Shown here: positions 26,236-34,246 of the stretch, piece after piece | Layout: every line of letters begins with the position of its first letter | Position numbering within the stretch: the first letter of the stretch is position 1 | Source of the DNA: Protofrankia sp963555925 | GTDB lineage: Bacteria; Actinomycetota; Actinomycetes; Frankiales; Frankiaceae | DNA length: 64,000 nucleotides | Direction of reading: 5' to 3' | Assembly: GCA_963555925.1 (NCBI GenBank) | Contig: CAUVXJ010000049.1 | Location: 1-64,000 of the forward strand | Made by a program: the position numbers and the translations under genes | Notes under the pieces: model-generated | Seen by the model: the letters and a program-made list of their open reading frames with translations, nothing else | Told to the model about the DNA's origin: nothing | Databases searched by the model: none

Positions 26236-26643
26236 ATGTGGATACCGCTGGTGCTGGTAAGTCGACTGAAGCGGGTATGTGCGGCCTTTGCCGGTCGTGA
26301 CAGCGTCCCGGCGCCGTCAGCCCAGACATCGGCGCGTGGCGAGACGAACACCCGCCTCGTTCACGCGCTTGTCGCCTGCCTCGACCGTCTCGATCCAGAC
26401 GAAGACGCGGCCGCGCAGGCGAGCGATGCCCTCGCCAGTTCCGGTGTCAGCCGGATCGACCCGGTCGGCGAGCCTTTCGACCGCACGTACCATCGGGCAC
26501 AGGGACGCGTCGACACCGACGATCCGGGACGGGATTGGACCGTCGCCGGCACGGTCATCGCAGGTTGGACACGTGAGGAGGCCGTCCTGCGCCCGGCCGA
26601 GGTCTGGGTGTACCGGCTCGCGCAGGACGCCAGCCGGTCATGA
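26236..26643 (+). CDS. GrpE-like nucleotide-exchange factor for the adjacent Hsp70
   Basis: 135 residues. The C-terminal 60 match the GrpE beta-domain: GVSRIDPVGEPFDRTYHRAQ, a strand region VAGTVIAGWTREE, and VLRPAEVWVYR, equal to the 'GxPFDPxxHxA' and 'VLRPAxVxV' pattern of GrpE. The long coiled coil is shortened to one or two helices. The first ~20 residues are hydrophobic and basic and could touch the membrane. Its stop overlaps the Hsp70 ATG (ATGA), so the partner is evident: it should speed ADP release from that Hsp70. It is much smaller than housekeeping GrpE. Confidence 0.78.
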   Translation: MWIPLVLVSRLKRVCAAFAGRDSVPAPSAQTSARGETNTRLVHALVACLDRLDPDEDAAAQASDALASSGVSRIDPVGEPFDRTYHRAQGRVDTDDPGRDWTVAGTVIAGWTREEAVLRPAEVWVYRLAQDASRS

Positions 26644-28730
26644 GAGCGATCGACTTCGGCACCGCGTCTACTACCGCCGCTCAACGTGACCAAAGTGGGA
26701 AGGCGGAGCTGGTCACGTTCGGCGGGGCACCTTCCTTCCCCTCCTGCGTCGTTATGGATGCAGGAGAGCTCATCTGCGGCAAGGATGCGGAAAATCACCT
26801 TCCCGCCGAACCCACAGCCGGCACCCGCGCCCCCAAACTCATCATCACTACTAACGGGCCTGCGTTCCTCGGCGGCCGAACGGTTCGGGTAGAGGAGATC
26901 ATCGCTGCCGTTCTGCGCGAGGCCGAGATGGGCGATCAGCCAGCTCCCTCAGGCCCCCGTATCCTCACCCATCCAGCCGACTGGGAAATGGCCGGTCCGC
27001 GCTGTCAGACGCTTCTCGCTGGCGCCGCCCGCGCGGGGATGAGAGAAGTAGAACTCATCTCCGAACCAGAGGCTGTCGCCTGGTATCTGACAGACAGTCT
27101 CGACGCGGGTGAGACGTTCGCCGTCTTTGATCTCGGAGGCGGGACCTGTGATATGGCGGTACTCCGGCGCCGGGAGCGGGGTTTCGAGTTGCTTGCACGT
27201 CCACGGGCGGAGCTGATCGGCGGGGAGCTTGCCGACACCCTGGTGCTTGAGTTGGTGATGGAGCGTCTCGCCGACCGCGACCCCGCAGCCGCGAATGCAC
27301 TCCATGAGGCGGAACGTGTCCGCGCCGGGGGCCATTTGGCGAGTATCGACGCTGACGTGCTTCTCTGGCAGCGTTGCCTCGGCGACACGGAGAATGGAGT
27401 TCGCACCGCAAAAGCGCGCCTCTCCACACTCGAAAGCACGCGGCTTAGCCTACCTCCACCCGCCCCGAGGGGAACGAAGATCGATATCGCTCGGGTGGAT
27501 CTGGAAGATCGAATATGCCCCCATCTCGATCGCGCCGCAGACACGCTCGGCGCCCTGCTGGAAGAAGCCGGGCTCGACCCGGCGACGACCCCCGTCATGC
27601 TCTCGGGTGCTGCTTCGGTGATGCCGATTGTCAAGAGGAGACTTCAGGACCGCATAGGGGCGCCGATCAGGCCGGTGAGTCCCCCCAAGGGAGCCGTCGC
27701 GCTCGGCGCACTTCGTGCCATCGAAGCCCGCCAGGACACCGCGACCCTATCTACCGCCGGACCACCAAGAACCAAAGAACCGGAGTCCGTGACGCTGCAA
27801 CAGTCAGGACCGGGGAGAGAACCTGTTGAGATCTCTCCCGAGCTCACGCTGAGGCGGATCCATGAGATCCACCTAAAGCGCTGTTCGCGGAGTGTCCTCG
27901 TCGAGGACCGAGGCGCGATAGTCCAGGTGAGCACCACCACCGTGAACTGCTTCGATCTTTCGGATGGAAGCGAACGCTGGGGACAGGAGCTCACGAGCGG
28001 TACCTTCCGAAGCCCAGAGGGATGGTCCATCGCTACCTCCCCGGACGAGGTAGCGGCGGGAACCAGCACGGGCGCGATCGAGGTATTCGCGATCGAAAGC
28101 GGCGAGCGGACCGGCATCGGCGACCAGCTTCCGGTTTTTCCAAATTTCCGCAACCTCGAGGTGACCGCTCTCTGCTTCTTGGGGCGACGGGCAGAGACGC
28201 TCTGGGTTCGGGGGCGTTGGGACGGTACCGTGACGACCATCCTTCCGGGGGGCGAAGAAGAGCGTGTCCTCCACCGCCACAGCGAGCCTGTCCGCGACCT
28301 CGCCCTCGAGCCAGAAAGTGGAACCGTGGCAAGCCTCACCCGGCACGGCCTCGCCTTTTCCTCCCCTGCAGGTCCCGTGAGGGTGATCGCCGCCGCGGAT
28401 GACGATGAATTTTTCTCCCTTTCCGTCGGCGGAGGCAGCTTTGCGGCGGGCACCGATCGCGGCTCTGTCTACTTCTTCTCACCTCTCGGCGACAACATCG
28501 GGGGCCTCTCGACCGGACGGGAGTACGTGCGCGTCGCGCTCTCGCCCGCAGGCGACGTCCTAGCCGTGGGAGACCAACAGGGGCGGGTCACGGTTCATAC
28601 GCCAGACGGGCACGCCGACCTCGGGACCGTCGAGCGCGGCCTCGTCCCCGGCCAGGGAGCGCTGTCAGTTGGGAAACGCCATGTAGTCGCGAGCGGGGCG
28701 CGCCTCGTGGTCTGGCGCAGTGCCCGGTGA
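26640..28730 (+). CDS. Hsp70-type ATPase fused to a beta-propeller
   Basis: 696 residues. Residues 1-365 are an Hsp70/actin-fold ATPase: phosphate-1 RAIDFGTASTTAA at the start, EPEAVAWYL (connect-1-like), phosphate-2 DLGGGTCDMAV near 164, adenosine SGAASVMPIVKRRL near 322. The usual substrate-binding domain is missing. After a Pro-rich linker (370-395) come repeated blades with WD40/PQQ-like phrasing (CFDLSDGSERWG, VAAGTSTGAIEVFAIESGER, LAVGDQQGRVTVHTPDGH) to the C-terminus. The propeller probably replaces the peptide-binding lid for client or GTPase binding. Codons are a little less GC3-rich than in neighbouring metabolic genes. Confidence 0.86.
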   Translation: MRAIDFGTASTTAAQRDQSGKAELVTFGGAPSFPSCVVMDAGELICGKDAENHLPAEPTAGTRAPKLIITTNGPAFLGGRTVRVEEIIAAVLREAEMGDQPAPSGPRILTHPADWEMAGPRCQTLLAGAARAGMREVELISEPEAVAWYLTDSLDAGETFAVFDLGGGTCDMAVLRRRERGFELLARPRAELIGGELADTLVLELVMERLADRDPAAANALHEAERVRAGGHLASIDADVLLWQRCLGDTENGVRTAKARLSTLESTRLSLPPPAPRGTKIDIARVDLEDRICPHLDRAADTLGALLEEAGLDPATTPVMLSGAASVMPIVKRRLQDRIGAPIRPVSPPKGAVALGALRAIEARQDTATLSTAGPPRTKEPESVTLQQSGPGREPVEISPELTLRRIHEIHLKRCSRSVLVEDRGAIVQVSTTTVNCFDLSDGSERWGQELTSGTFRSPEGWSIATSPDEVAAGTSTGAIEVFAIESGERTGIGDQLPVFPNFRNLEVTALCFLGRRAETLWVRGRWDGTVTTILPGGEEERVLHRHSEPVRDLALEPESGTVASLTRHGLAFSSPAGPVRVIAAADDDEFFSLSVGGGSFAAGTDRGSVYFFSPLGDNIGGLSTGREYVRVALSPAGDVLAVGDQQGRVTVHTPDGHADLGTVERGLVPGQGALSVGKRHVVASGARLVVWRSAR

Positions 28731-29010
28731 CGCGTTGCACAGGACCGATCTGGATCTCCAGCTGCGCCGCCCCGGCATCATCACCCTCGTCGGCGGCGTA
28801 TCCACCAACGTCGGTGTCGAGTCGACCGTGCGCCAGGCACACGAACACGGTTCTGCTCAGATCGTGGTCTCAGATGCGACTGCGGCGTTCACCCTTGAAG
28901 ACCACGAAAATCCGATCAAAAGGATCTTCCCGACCGTCGCCCGGCTTCGCACTACCGACGAGGTACTGGCGGCGCTGACCCGGTCGGTGGCGATAGCGTC
29001 GCGACCATGA
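28720..29010 (+). pseudogene. Truncated isochorismatase-family hydrolase (C-terminal part only)
   Basis: Up to 96 codons starting inside the end of the Hsp70 gene. DLDLQLRRPGIITLVGGVST, NVGVESTVRQAHEHGSAQIV and VSDATAAFTLEDHENPIKR match the last third of isochorismatase-like hydrolases. The catalytic N-terminal part (Asp, Lys) is missing, and the Cys position here is Gly (NVGVES). Its stop overlaps the next ATG. It looks like the 3' stump of a gene into which the island was joined. It could still be translated from a GTG at 28720. Confidence 0.7.
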
Positions 29011-29477
29011 GCCGGACCCGCGGTGACCAGATCCGCATGAGCCCGCAGGAGATCGACGACTTCCTGCATGGCCACTGGAGCGCTGTGATCGGCAGCAACG
29101 GGCCGCATGGCATCCCGCATCTGGCGACGGTCAGTTACGGGCTGATGGATGGCCGGATCGTGTTCAGCTCGTACGCGAAGGCCCAGAAGATAGTGAACCT
29201 GCGCCGTGACAGCCGGCTCACCTGCCTGGTGGAGGACCTGGGCGAGAACTACGGTTCGGTCCAGGGCGTCTTGGTCTACGGTCGGGCGCGGCTCATCGAT
29301 GATCCCGAGGAGATCCGTCCGATGATGCACGCGGTACTCACGCGGATCGCTGCCGCGGGCCGGGCCATCGCGACCGACACGATGGCCGAGCGCGTCGTCG
29401 CGAAGCGGACCGCCGTGCTCGTCGAGCCCGACCGTGTCCTGTCCTGGGATCACCGTCGCCTCGACGGCGCCTACTGA
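29007..29477 (+). CDS. PPOX-class F420/FMN-binding oxidoreductase
   Basis: 156 residues with the split-barrel pattern of pyridoxamine-5'-phosphate-oxidase-like, often F420-dependent proteins: IDDFLHGHWSAVIGSNGPHG, LATVSYGLMDGRIVFSSYA, KAQKIVNLRRDSRLTCLVED, and a final VLVEPDRVLSWDH. It overlaps the hydrolase remnant's stop by ATGA, so before truncation both formed an operon. Substrate unknown. Confidence 0.85.
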   Translation: MSRTRGDQIRMSPQEIDDFLHGHWSAVIGSNGPHGIPHLATVSYGLMDGRIVFSSYAKAQKIVNLRRDSRLTCLVEDLGENYGSVQGVLVYGRARLIDDPEEIRPMMHAVLTRIAAAGRAIATDTMAERVVAKRTAVLVEPDRVLSWDHRRLDGAY

Positions 29478-29516
29478 CGGTCGGGCGCCTACCGAGAGTC
29501 AGGCCCCTACTGAGAT

Positions 29517-30236
29517 TCAGGTGCGGATGGGGGCGTTGACCAGCGTGCGTGTGGTCGGCTGCGCGGAACCGCCGGCCGGCTCCACGGTGACCGCGATGGC
29601 GCGGGCTGCCCCGGCCCCGGTGAGCAGGCGGTCCACCGCGACCGCGCGGCCGTCGGCGGTGCCGGCGGAGCGCACCCCGTCCGCGCCGACGAACCAGAAC
29701 TGGTAGACCCGCCCGCCGGGGAGCGCAGGCAGGTCCCGCGCCGAGACCAGCGCGCTGTCGGCCACGGCCACCACGGCCAGGCTCCCGCCGCCGTCCAGCG
29801 GCATGCCCGCCGAGCGTGACAGCGCCACGGACGCGAGCGCGCTCAGGCGGTCGGCGCGTTGGCGCTCGTCGTCCAGACGCCGGTGCTGATCGGCCACCGT
29901 CAGGCCGGCCGCGGTGACGGCGACCACCGCCGCGGCGGCCGCCGCGGTTACCGGACGCAGCCACCGCGGGCGGCCTTGCCTCTTCTGCGGCCGCTCGGCC
30001 TGCGCCGGGAGCTGCGGAGTGGTCGCGATTCGCCCGAGCACCGCCGACCGTAGCGACGCGGGCGGTTCCAGTGCGTCAGCCTCGGTCAGGGCTGCGGCAG
30101 TCGCCCGCAGCCCGGCCACCTCCTCGGCGCAGAACTCGCATCCGGCGAGGTGCGCCTCGACCTGTGCCCGCTCGCCGGCGTCCACTGCGTCGAGGGCGTA
30201 TGCACCGGTCAGCGCGTGGACGTCCGGGGGAGTCAT
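29517..30236 (-). CDS. RskA-type anti-sigma factor
   Basis: 239 residues: an N-terminal zinc anti-sigma domain with HLAGCEFCAEEV (HxxxCxxC) near 30-37, one membrane helix (AAAAAVVAVTAAGLTV) near 100-118, and an extracytoplasmic RskA-like domain (GGRVYQFWFVGADGVRSAG). It should hold the upstream-encoded sigma factor at the membrane until proteolysis. Its start overlaps the sigma stop by four bases. Confidence 0.9.
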   Translation of the reverse strand: MTPPDVHALTGAYALDAVDAGERAQVEAHLAGCEFCAEEVAGLRATAAALTEADALEPPASLRSAVLGRIATTPQLPAQAERPQKRQGRPRWLRPVTAAAAAAVVAVTAAGLTVADQHRRLDDERQRADRLSALASVALSRSAGMPLDGGGSLAVVAVADSALVSARDLPALPGGRVYQFWFVGADGVRSAGTADGRAVAVDRLLTGAGAARAIAVTVEPAGGSAQPTTRTLVNAPIRT

Positions 30237-30901
30237 CGTCCAACCCTCAGGCAGTCACGCAAACGGATCAAGCCGTCACGCATCCTCGTCTTCACCGTTC
30301 CCACCGGGACTTTCAGGTACTCGGCAACCTCACGGTAGGTGTATCCGCGGTAATAGGCCAGTGTGATCGATTCCCGTTGGATGCCGGTGAGGCGGTCCAG
30401 ACAGCGGCGAACACGCTCACGCTCGAGTCTCGCCTCGACCTGTTCGACCACGTCATCGACGCCGTCGTCGTCCCGATAGTCGAGCAGGGCAACCCTGCGT
30501 TCACGGTCGGTCGACGCTTGTACCGAGCGGACGCGATCGACGGCCCGGCGGTGCGCGAAGGTGCAGACCCAGGTCGAGGCGCTGCCCTTGGCCGGATCGA
30601 AGCGGGCGGCGGTCCGCCACACCTCGACGAACACATCCTGGGTCACTTCTTCGGACTGCGCGGGGTCGCGCAGCACCCGCCGGACGAGCCCCAGGACCCG
30701 CGGGGCGAGCAGGTCGTAGAGGGTGGCGAACGCATCGGCGTCACCGCGGCCGGCGCGTTGGAGGAGGTCGTCCGCGCGTCCTGTGGCATCGGACCCGGTG
30801 CGCGGCGCGGCATCGGGCGCACTGCCCGGCCCGCTATGCGGTCCGATGGCTGGCGCGAGGCGCAGCACACGGCGTGGATTCTCGTCGGCTCGCATCGACA
30901 C
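30233..30901 (-). CDS. sigK: ECF RNA polymerase sigma factor, SigK-like
   Basis: 222 residues with region 2 (FATLYDLLAPRVLGLVRRVL, QDVFVEVWRTAARFD, ASTWVCTFAHRRAVDRVR) and region 4 (LDRLTGIQRESITLAYYRGY, YREVAEYLKVPVGTVKTRM). It pairs with the RskA-like gene downstream, like SigK-RskA of mycobacteria. The first 40 residues are a disordered extension; a start further inside is possible. Confidence 0.9.
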   Translation of the reverse strand: MSMRADENPRRVLRLAPAIGPHSGPGSAPDAAPRTGSDATGRADDLLQRAGRGDADAFATLYDLLAPRVLGLVRRVLRDPAQSEEVTQDVFVEVWRTAARFDPAKGSASTWVCTFAHRRAVDRVRSVQASTDRERRVALLDYRDDDGVDDVVEQVEARLERERVRRCLDRLTGIQRESITLAYYRGYTYREVAEYLKVPVGTVKTRMRDGLIRLRDCLRVGR

Positions 30902-31045
30902 CCGTTTCCGGTGCTGTTCGGAGCTTTCCGGATCGCGCTCCGAACGTGTGATCGTGTTCTTCGCATTGTGCCGCTGGCAGTGTCATCGCGGTAACATCTA
31001 ACTCATTGATCCGTATTGGGTCGGCTTCGGCGAGGAGATCATCAC

Positions 31046-32050
31046 GTGGGAGCGCGGCTGGAGCTGGCGGATGCTTACCTGCACACTCCGGGCTCGGACC
31101 CGACGTGGAGCGAGAGCCGCTACGTCGACTTCTACGACGCCACCGCGCGGGTCGGCGGCTGGCTGCGGCTGGGGATGCGGCCGAACGAGGGGCATGCCGA
31201 GGTGTCCGCGTGCGTCTACCTGCCCGACGGCCGGGTCGCCTTCGCCTTCACCCGCGCGCCCATCGGTGCCAACGGTCTCGCAGCGGGCGGCCAGGAGTGG
31301 TCGGTCGGCGAACCATACGTAGCCGGGCGGGTGCGCGTCGCGGGCGAGGCTCTGCTGCTGGACGACCCGTGGCTGCTCACCGACCCCAGACGGGCGTACG
31401 CACAGTGCCCACGGATCGAGTGCGAACTGGACCTCGTGACGTCCACGCAGGGCCTGGCCGCGGTGATGGGATCCGATCAGGAGCACATCGAGAAGATCTT
31501 TCTGCCCGGTCAGGCCGACTTCCACTACCAGCATCTTGCCCACATCACCGGGACGGTCCGCGTCGGCGACATGATGTGGCAGCTCGACGGCCGGGGCGGC
31601 AAGGACCACTCGTGGGGCCCGCGTAACTGGCAGGCGAAGATCTACATGCGTTGGCTCATCTGTTCCCTGGACGACGACACCGGGTTCATGCTGCTTCGCG
31701 CTGTCGGCCCGACCAGGAGCACCCGCAGCGGACATGTCTGGGTGGACGGTCAGTTCGCGGTCGTCGACGACTTCGAGATGCACAACGCCTACGCCGGTGC
31801 ACCCCACCATGAGCTGCGGTCGGTGTCGGTACGGATCTTCGCTGCCGGCCGGGAGTGGTCCGCGAGCGGGCAGCCGGTGGCATGGCTGCCTGCTCGGCAC
31901 CGGCGAACCGGAGCGGACGGCGTCGAGAGCATCCTGCGCATCGTCAAGTCACCGACCATGTGGACGTGGCCGGACGGGCGCGTCGGCGTCGGACACTGCG
32001 AGTACCATGATCTGCTCCAGGCGGGCGTGCCGGTCGGATTGGCCGACTGA
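31046..32050 (+). CDS. DUF7064/AttH-like protein
   Basis: 334 residues of a beta-rich, lipocalin/hydroxyneurosporene-synthase-like type, often annotated DUF7064 in actinobacteria beside APH-fold proteins. Recognisable: YVDFYDATARVGGWLRLGMR, GKDHSWGPRNW in the middle and GVGHCEYHDLLQAG at the end. The GTG at 31046 has GAGGAG nine bases upstream; a longer start lacks one. The APH-like gene starts on its last base. The enzymatic role is unknown. Confidence 0.7.
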   Translation: MGARLELADAYLHTPGSDPTWSESRYVDFYDATARVGGWLRLGMRPNEGHAEVSACVYLPDGRVAFAFTRAPIGANGLAAGGQEWSVGEPYVAGRVRVAGEALLLDDPWLLTDPRRAYAQCPRIECELDLVTSTQGLAAVMGSDQEHIEKIFLPGQADFHYQHLAHITGTVRVGDMMWQLDGRGGKDHSWGPRNWQAKIYMRWLICSLDDDTGFMLLRAVGPTRSTRSGHVWVDGQFAVVDDFEMHNAYAGAPHHELRSVSVRIFAAGREWSASGQPVAWLPARHRRTGADGVESILRIVKSPTMWTWPDGRVGVGHCEYHDLLQAGVPVGLAD

Positions 32051-33108
32051 TGCCGGACGGGTCGCGGGAAACCCCGGGTCTGGCCGCGCGGGCAGTCGAG
32101 GAGTGGTTTGGCGAGCACGTCCCCGCTGCCGCGGGACCACTCCGGTTCGACGTGGTCGTCGGAGGTGGCCACTCGAACATCATCTACCGGGTGACGGACT
32201 CGGGTGGCCGGAGCTTCGCGCTGCGTAGGCCTCCGCTGGGCGCCTACCCGCCGGGCGCCCACGACGTCATCCGGGAGGCCCGGGTTCTCTCCGCGCTCGG
32301 GCCGAGCGCCATACCGGTGCCGCGGGTCCTCGCCGTGTGCGATGACGCTGAGATCACCGGCGCGCCGTTCGTCGTCATGACCTGGGTCGACGGGCACGTC
32401 GTGGCGACACCGGACGACGTTGAACGGATCATGCCCGATCCGTCCACGCGGCAGCGGGCCGCCTGGGAGCTTGTTGACACCCTCGCCGACCTGCACGGGG
32501 TCGACGTCACCGCCGTGGGTCTGGGCGACCTGTCGCCGCGAGGGGATTTCATCGCGCGAGCGTTGCACGGGTGGTTGCGAGTCTGGGACCGCGTCCGAAC
32601 CCGCGACCTGCCGGTCGTGACGGAGCTGGCCGACCGCCTCGGGCGGAGCCGCCCGCAGCGGTCCCGGACCGGTCTGGTGCACACCGACTTCCGTTTCGGC
32701 AACGTGATGCTCGGTTCCGACGGGCGCGTGGTGGCCATCCTGGACTGGGAGCTCGCGAGCGTCGGTGACGTTCTGGCCGACATCGGCGTGCTGCTCAACA
32801 GCTGGGAGCTACCGGCGGACGCAACGCCGCCGGTGTGGATGCAGACGCCGCCGACCCGCGCGGCCGGATTCCCGGACCGCACGGCGATCATCGACCGGTA
32901 TGCCGAGCGCACCGGGTTCGATCTGGCGGACGTGGCGTACTACCGAGCCTTCGCCTACTGGCGGATGGCGGTGATCGCCGAGGGCGTCAAACGCCGCTAC
33001 GAGTCCGCGAGTCTGGCCGGTAGCCCGGTCGACTTCGCCCATCTCGACCGCCGGGTGATCGACCTGACGGAACTGGCCGACCTCCATCTGCGGGCGTCTA
33101 CCGCCTGA
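32050..33108 (+). CDS. APH-fold phosphotransferase (ACAD10-like)
   Basis: 352 residues with an aminoglycoside-phosphotransferase/choline-kinase fold: N-lobe VVVGGGHSNIIYRVTDSGG and FALRRPP (Arg/Lys site), catalytic loop LVHTDFRFGNVMLG near 215, and metal site VAILDWELASVGDVLADI. These proteins in actinobacteria often go with fatty-acid or CoA catabolism. The TGATG overlap couples it to the DUF7064 gene. Confidence 0.86.
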   Translation: MPDGSRETPGLAARAVEEWFGEHVPAAAGPLRFDVVVGGGHSNIIYRVTDSGGRSFALRRPPLGAYPPGAHDVIREARVLSALGPSAIPVPRVLAVCDDAEITGAPFVVMTWVDGHVVATPDDVERIMPDPSTRQRAAWELVDTLADLHGVDVTAVGLGDLSPRGDFIARALHGWLRVWDRVRTRDLPVVTELADRLGRSRPQRSRTGLVHTDFRFGNVMLGSDGRVVAILDWELASVGDVLADIGVLLNSWELPADATPPVWMQTPPTRAAGFPDRTAIIDRYAERTGFDLADVAYYRAFAYWRMAVIAEGVKRRYESASLAGSPVDFAHLDRRVIDLTELADLHLRASTA

Positions 33109-33134
33109 GGGGCCGAATCCGTCCGATTGATCTA

Positions 33135-33159
33135 TTGACATGTGACGACGCTCACATGT
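33135..33159. promoter_or_regulatory. Promoter with overlapping palindromic operator
   Basis: A consensus -35 TTGACA at 33135-33140 runs into the perfect dyad ACATGTGA / TCACATGT (six-base spacer), 33138-33159. It lies about 160 bases before the SnoaL-like gene. A repressor binding here would block RNA polymerase. The regulator is not identified. Confidence 0.6.
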
Positions 33160-33317
33160 TTTGATGTCCGTGCGGGTCATCCATGCCTGCGGGTCGCGAC
33201 GAACCACCCTCGCGAGCACGCTTGGCCAGCCGAGCTCGGAGCCTGGTCGGCCGGAGCCCTGCCGGTCGGGGGTGCACCGTCCAAACGCTTTGTAACCATC
33301 CAAGGGGGAGAAGGCAC

Positions 33318-33713
33318 ATGCCCAGCAACACTGACGTCATCAACGGTGCGTACGAGGCGTTCGGGCGGGGTGACGTCGCCGCGGTCTTCGCAGCGTTCGC
33401 GCCCGACCTCGAGTGGACTACTCCGGAGAGCATGAAGGCCCACGGCATCGGCGGCACCCGCAAGGGGCACGCCGAGATCGGCGCGTTCTTTGGCCAGCTG
33501 CAGGCCGTTTTCGCCGAGCTGCGCCTTGAGCCGCAGGAATTCGTGGAGTCCGGCGATCGGCTCGTCGTGCTCGGCACCCACCACATGCGCGCTCCCGGTG
33601 GCACGACCGGCACAATCCGGTTCGTACACTCCTGGACCGTGGTCGACGGTAAGGCCATCCGGTTCGAGGAGTTCTACGACACCGCCGAGGTGAACCGCCT
33701 GCTCGCGAGCTGA
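33318..33713 (+). CDS. SnoaL/NTF2-like protein
   Basis: 131 residues: VINGAYEAFGRGDVAAVFAA, LEWTTPESMKAHG, GHAEIGAFFGQL, and a final SWTVVDGKAIRFEEFYDTAE. This is the cone-shaped NTF2 fold used by ketosteroid isomerases and polyketide cyclases. The ATG at 33318 follows GGGGGAGAAGG. A frame extends further upstream but lacks a ribosome site. Confidence 0.85.
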   Translation: MPSNTDVINGAYEAFGRGDVAAVFAAFAPDLEWTTPESMKAHGIGGTRKGHAEIGAFFGQLQAVFAELRLEPQEFVESGDRLVVLGTHHMRAPGGTTGTIRFVHSWTVVDGKAIRFEEFYDTAEVNRLLAS

Positions 33714-33754
33714 CCTGTGTTTGTTGCTTCGCGCGACGAGGCTGGCTGCCGTCT

Positions 33755-34126
33755 TCAGTGGTGACGCAGGCGTTCCATGGCGCGTCGGTCGTGTTTGGTC
33801 GGGCGCCCCGTGCCCCGGTCGCGGACAGCCACCGAAGCGGTAGCCTCCCGGGTCGGCGGCGGACTCTGATCGATGAAGCACTCCCCGGCGACGGTGGCGC
33901 TGGTTCGTTTGCTGAGGATGCGGGTGACGACGACGATCCGCTCGTGCCCGTCATGGCGTACCCGAACCGTGTCCCCGACGCGCACCGCGTGGGCCGCCTT
34001 GACACGTTCACCGTTGAGATGGACGTGCCCGGCACGGCAGACGGCGGTCGCCTGCGACCGCGTCGCGAGCAGCCGCACAGCCCAGATCCAACTGTCGACC
34101 CGCGCGGTCAGTTCCTGCGACGCCAT
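33755..34126 (-). CDS. S4-domain RNA-binding protein (Hsp15-like)
   Basis: 123 residues. The S4 domain is at 8-60: RVDSWIWAVRLLATRSQATA, VCRAGHVHLNGERVK, and VRVGDTVRVR. A basic C-terminal tail follows. Hsp15-type proteins bind stalled 50S subunits carrying nascent chains; this function is taken from the family. Confidence 0.85.
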   Translation of the reverse strand: MASQELTARVDSWIWAVRLLATRSQATAVCRAGHVHLNGERVKAAHAVRVGDTVRVRHDGHERIVVVTRILSKRTSATVAGECFIDQSPPPTREATASVAVRDRGTGRPTKHDRRAMERLRHH

Positions 34127-34246
34127 ACCACGACTCTACGAATCCGGCGGCGACGTTGCGGTACCCGGGCGCTGTGTTGCGGTATCGGGCGTCGCTGCAC
34201 AGCTATGGCGGACGCTGATTCTCCCGGCCGCAGACGGCGGCGGGGG

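Noticed and set aside
33183..33317. Upstream extension of the SnoaL-like gene
   Set aside because: The 45 extra codons are Arg/Ser-rich and the ATG at 33318 has a far better ribosome site.
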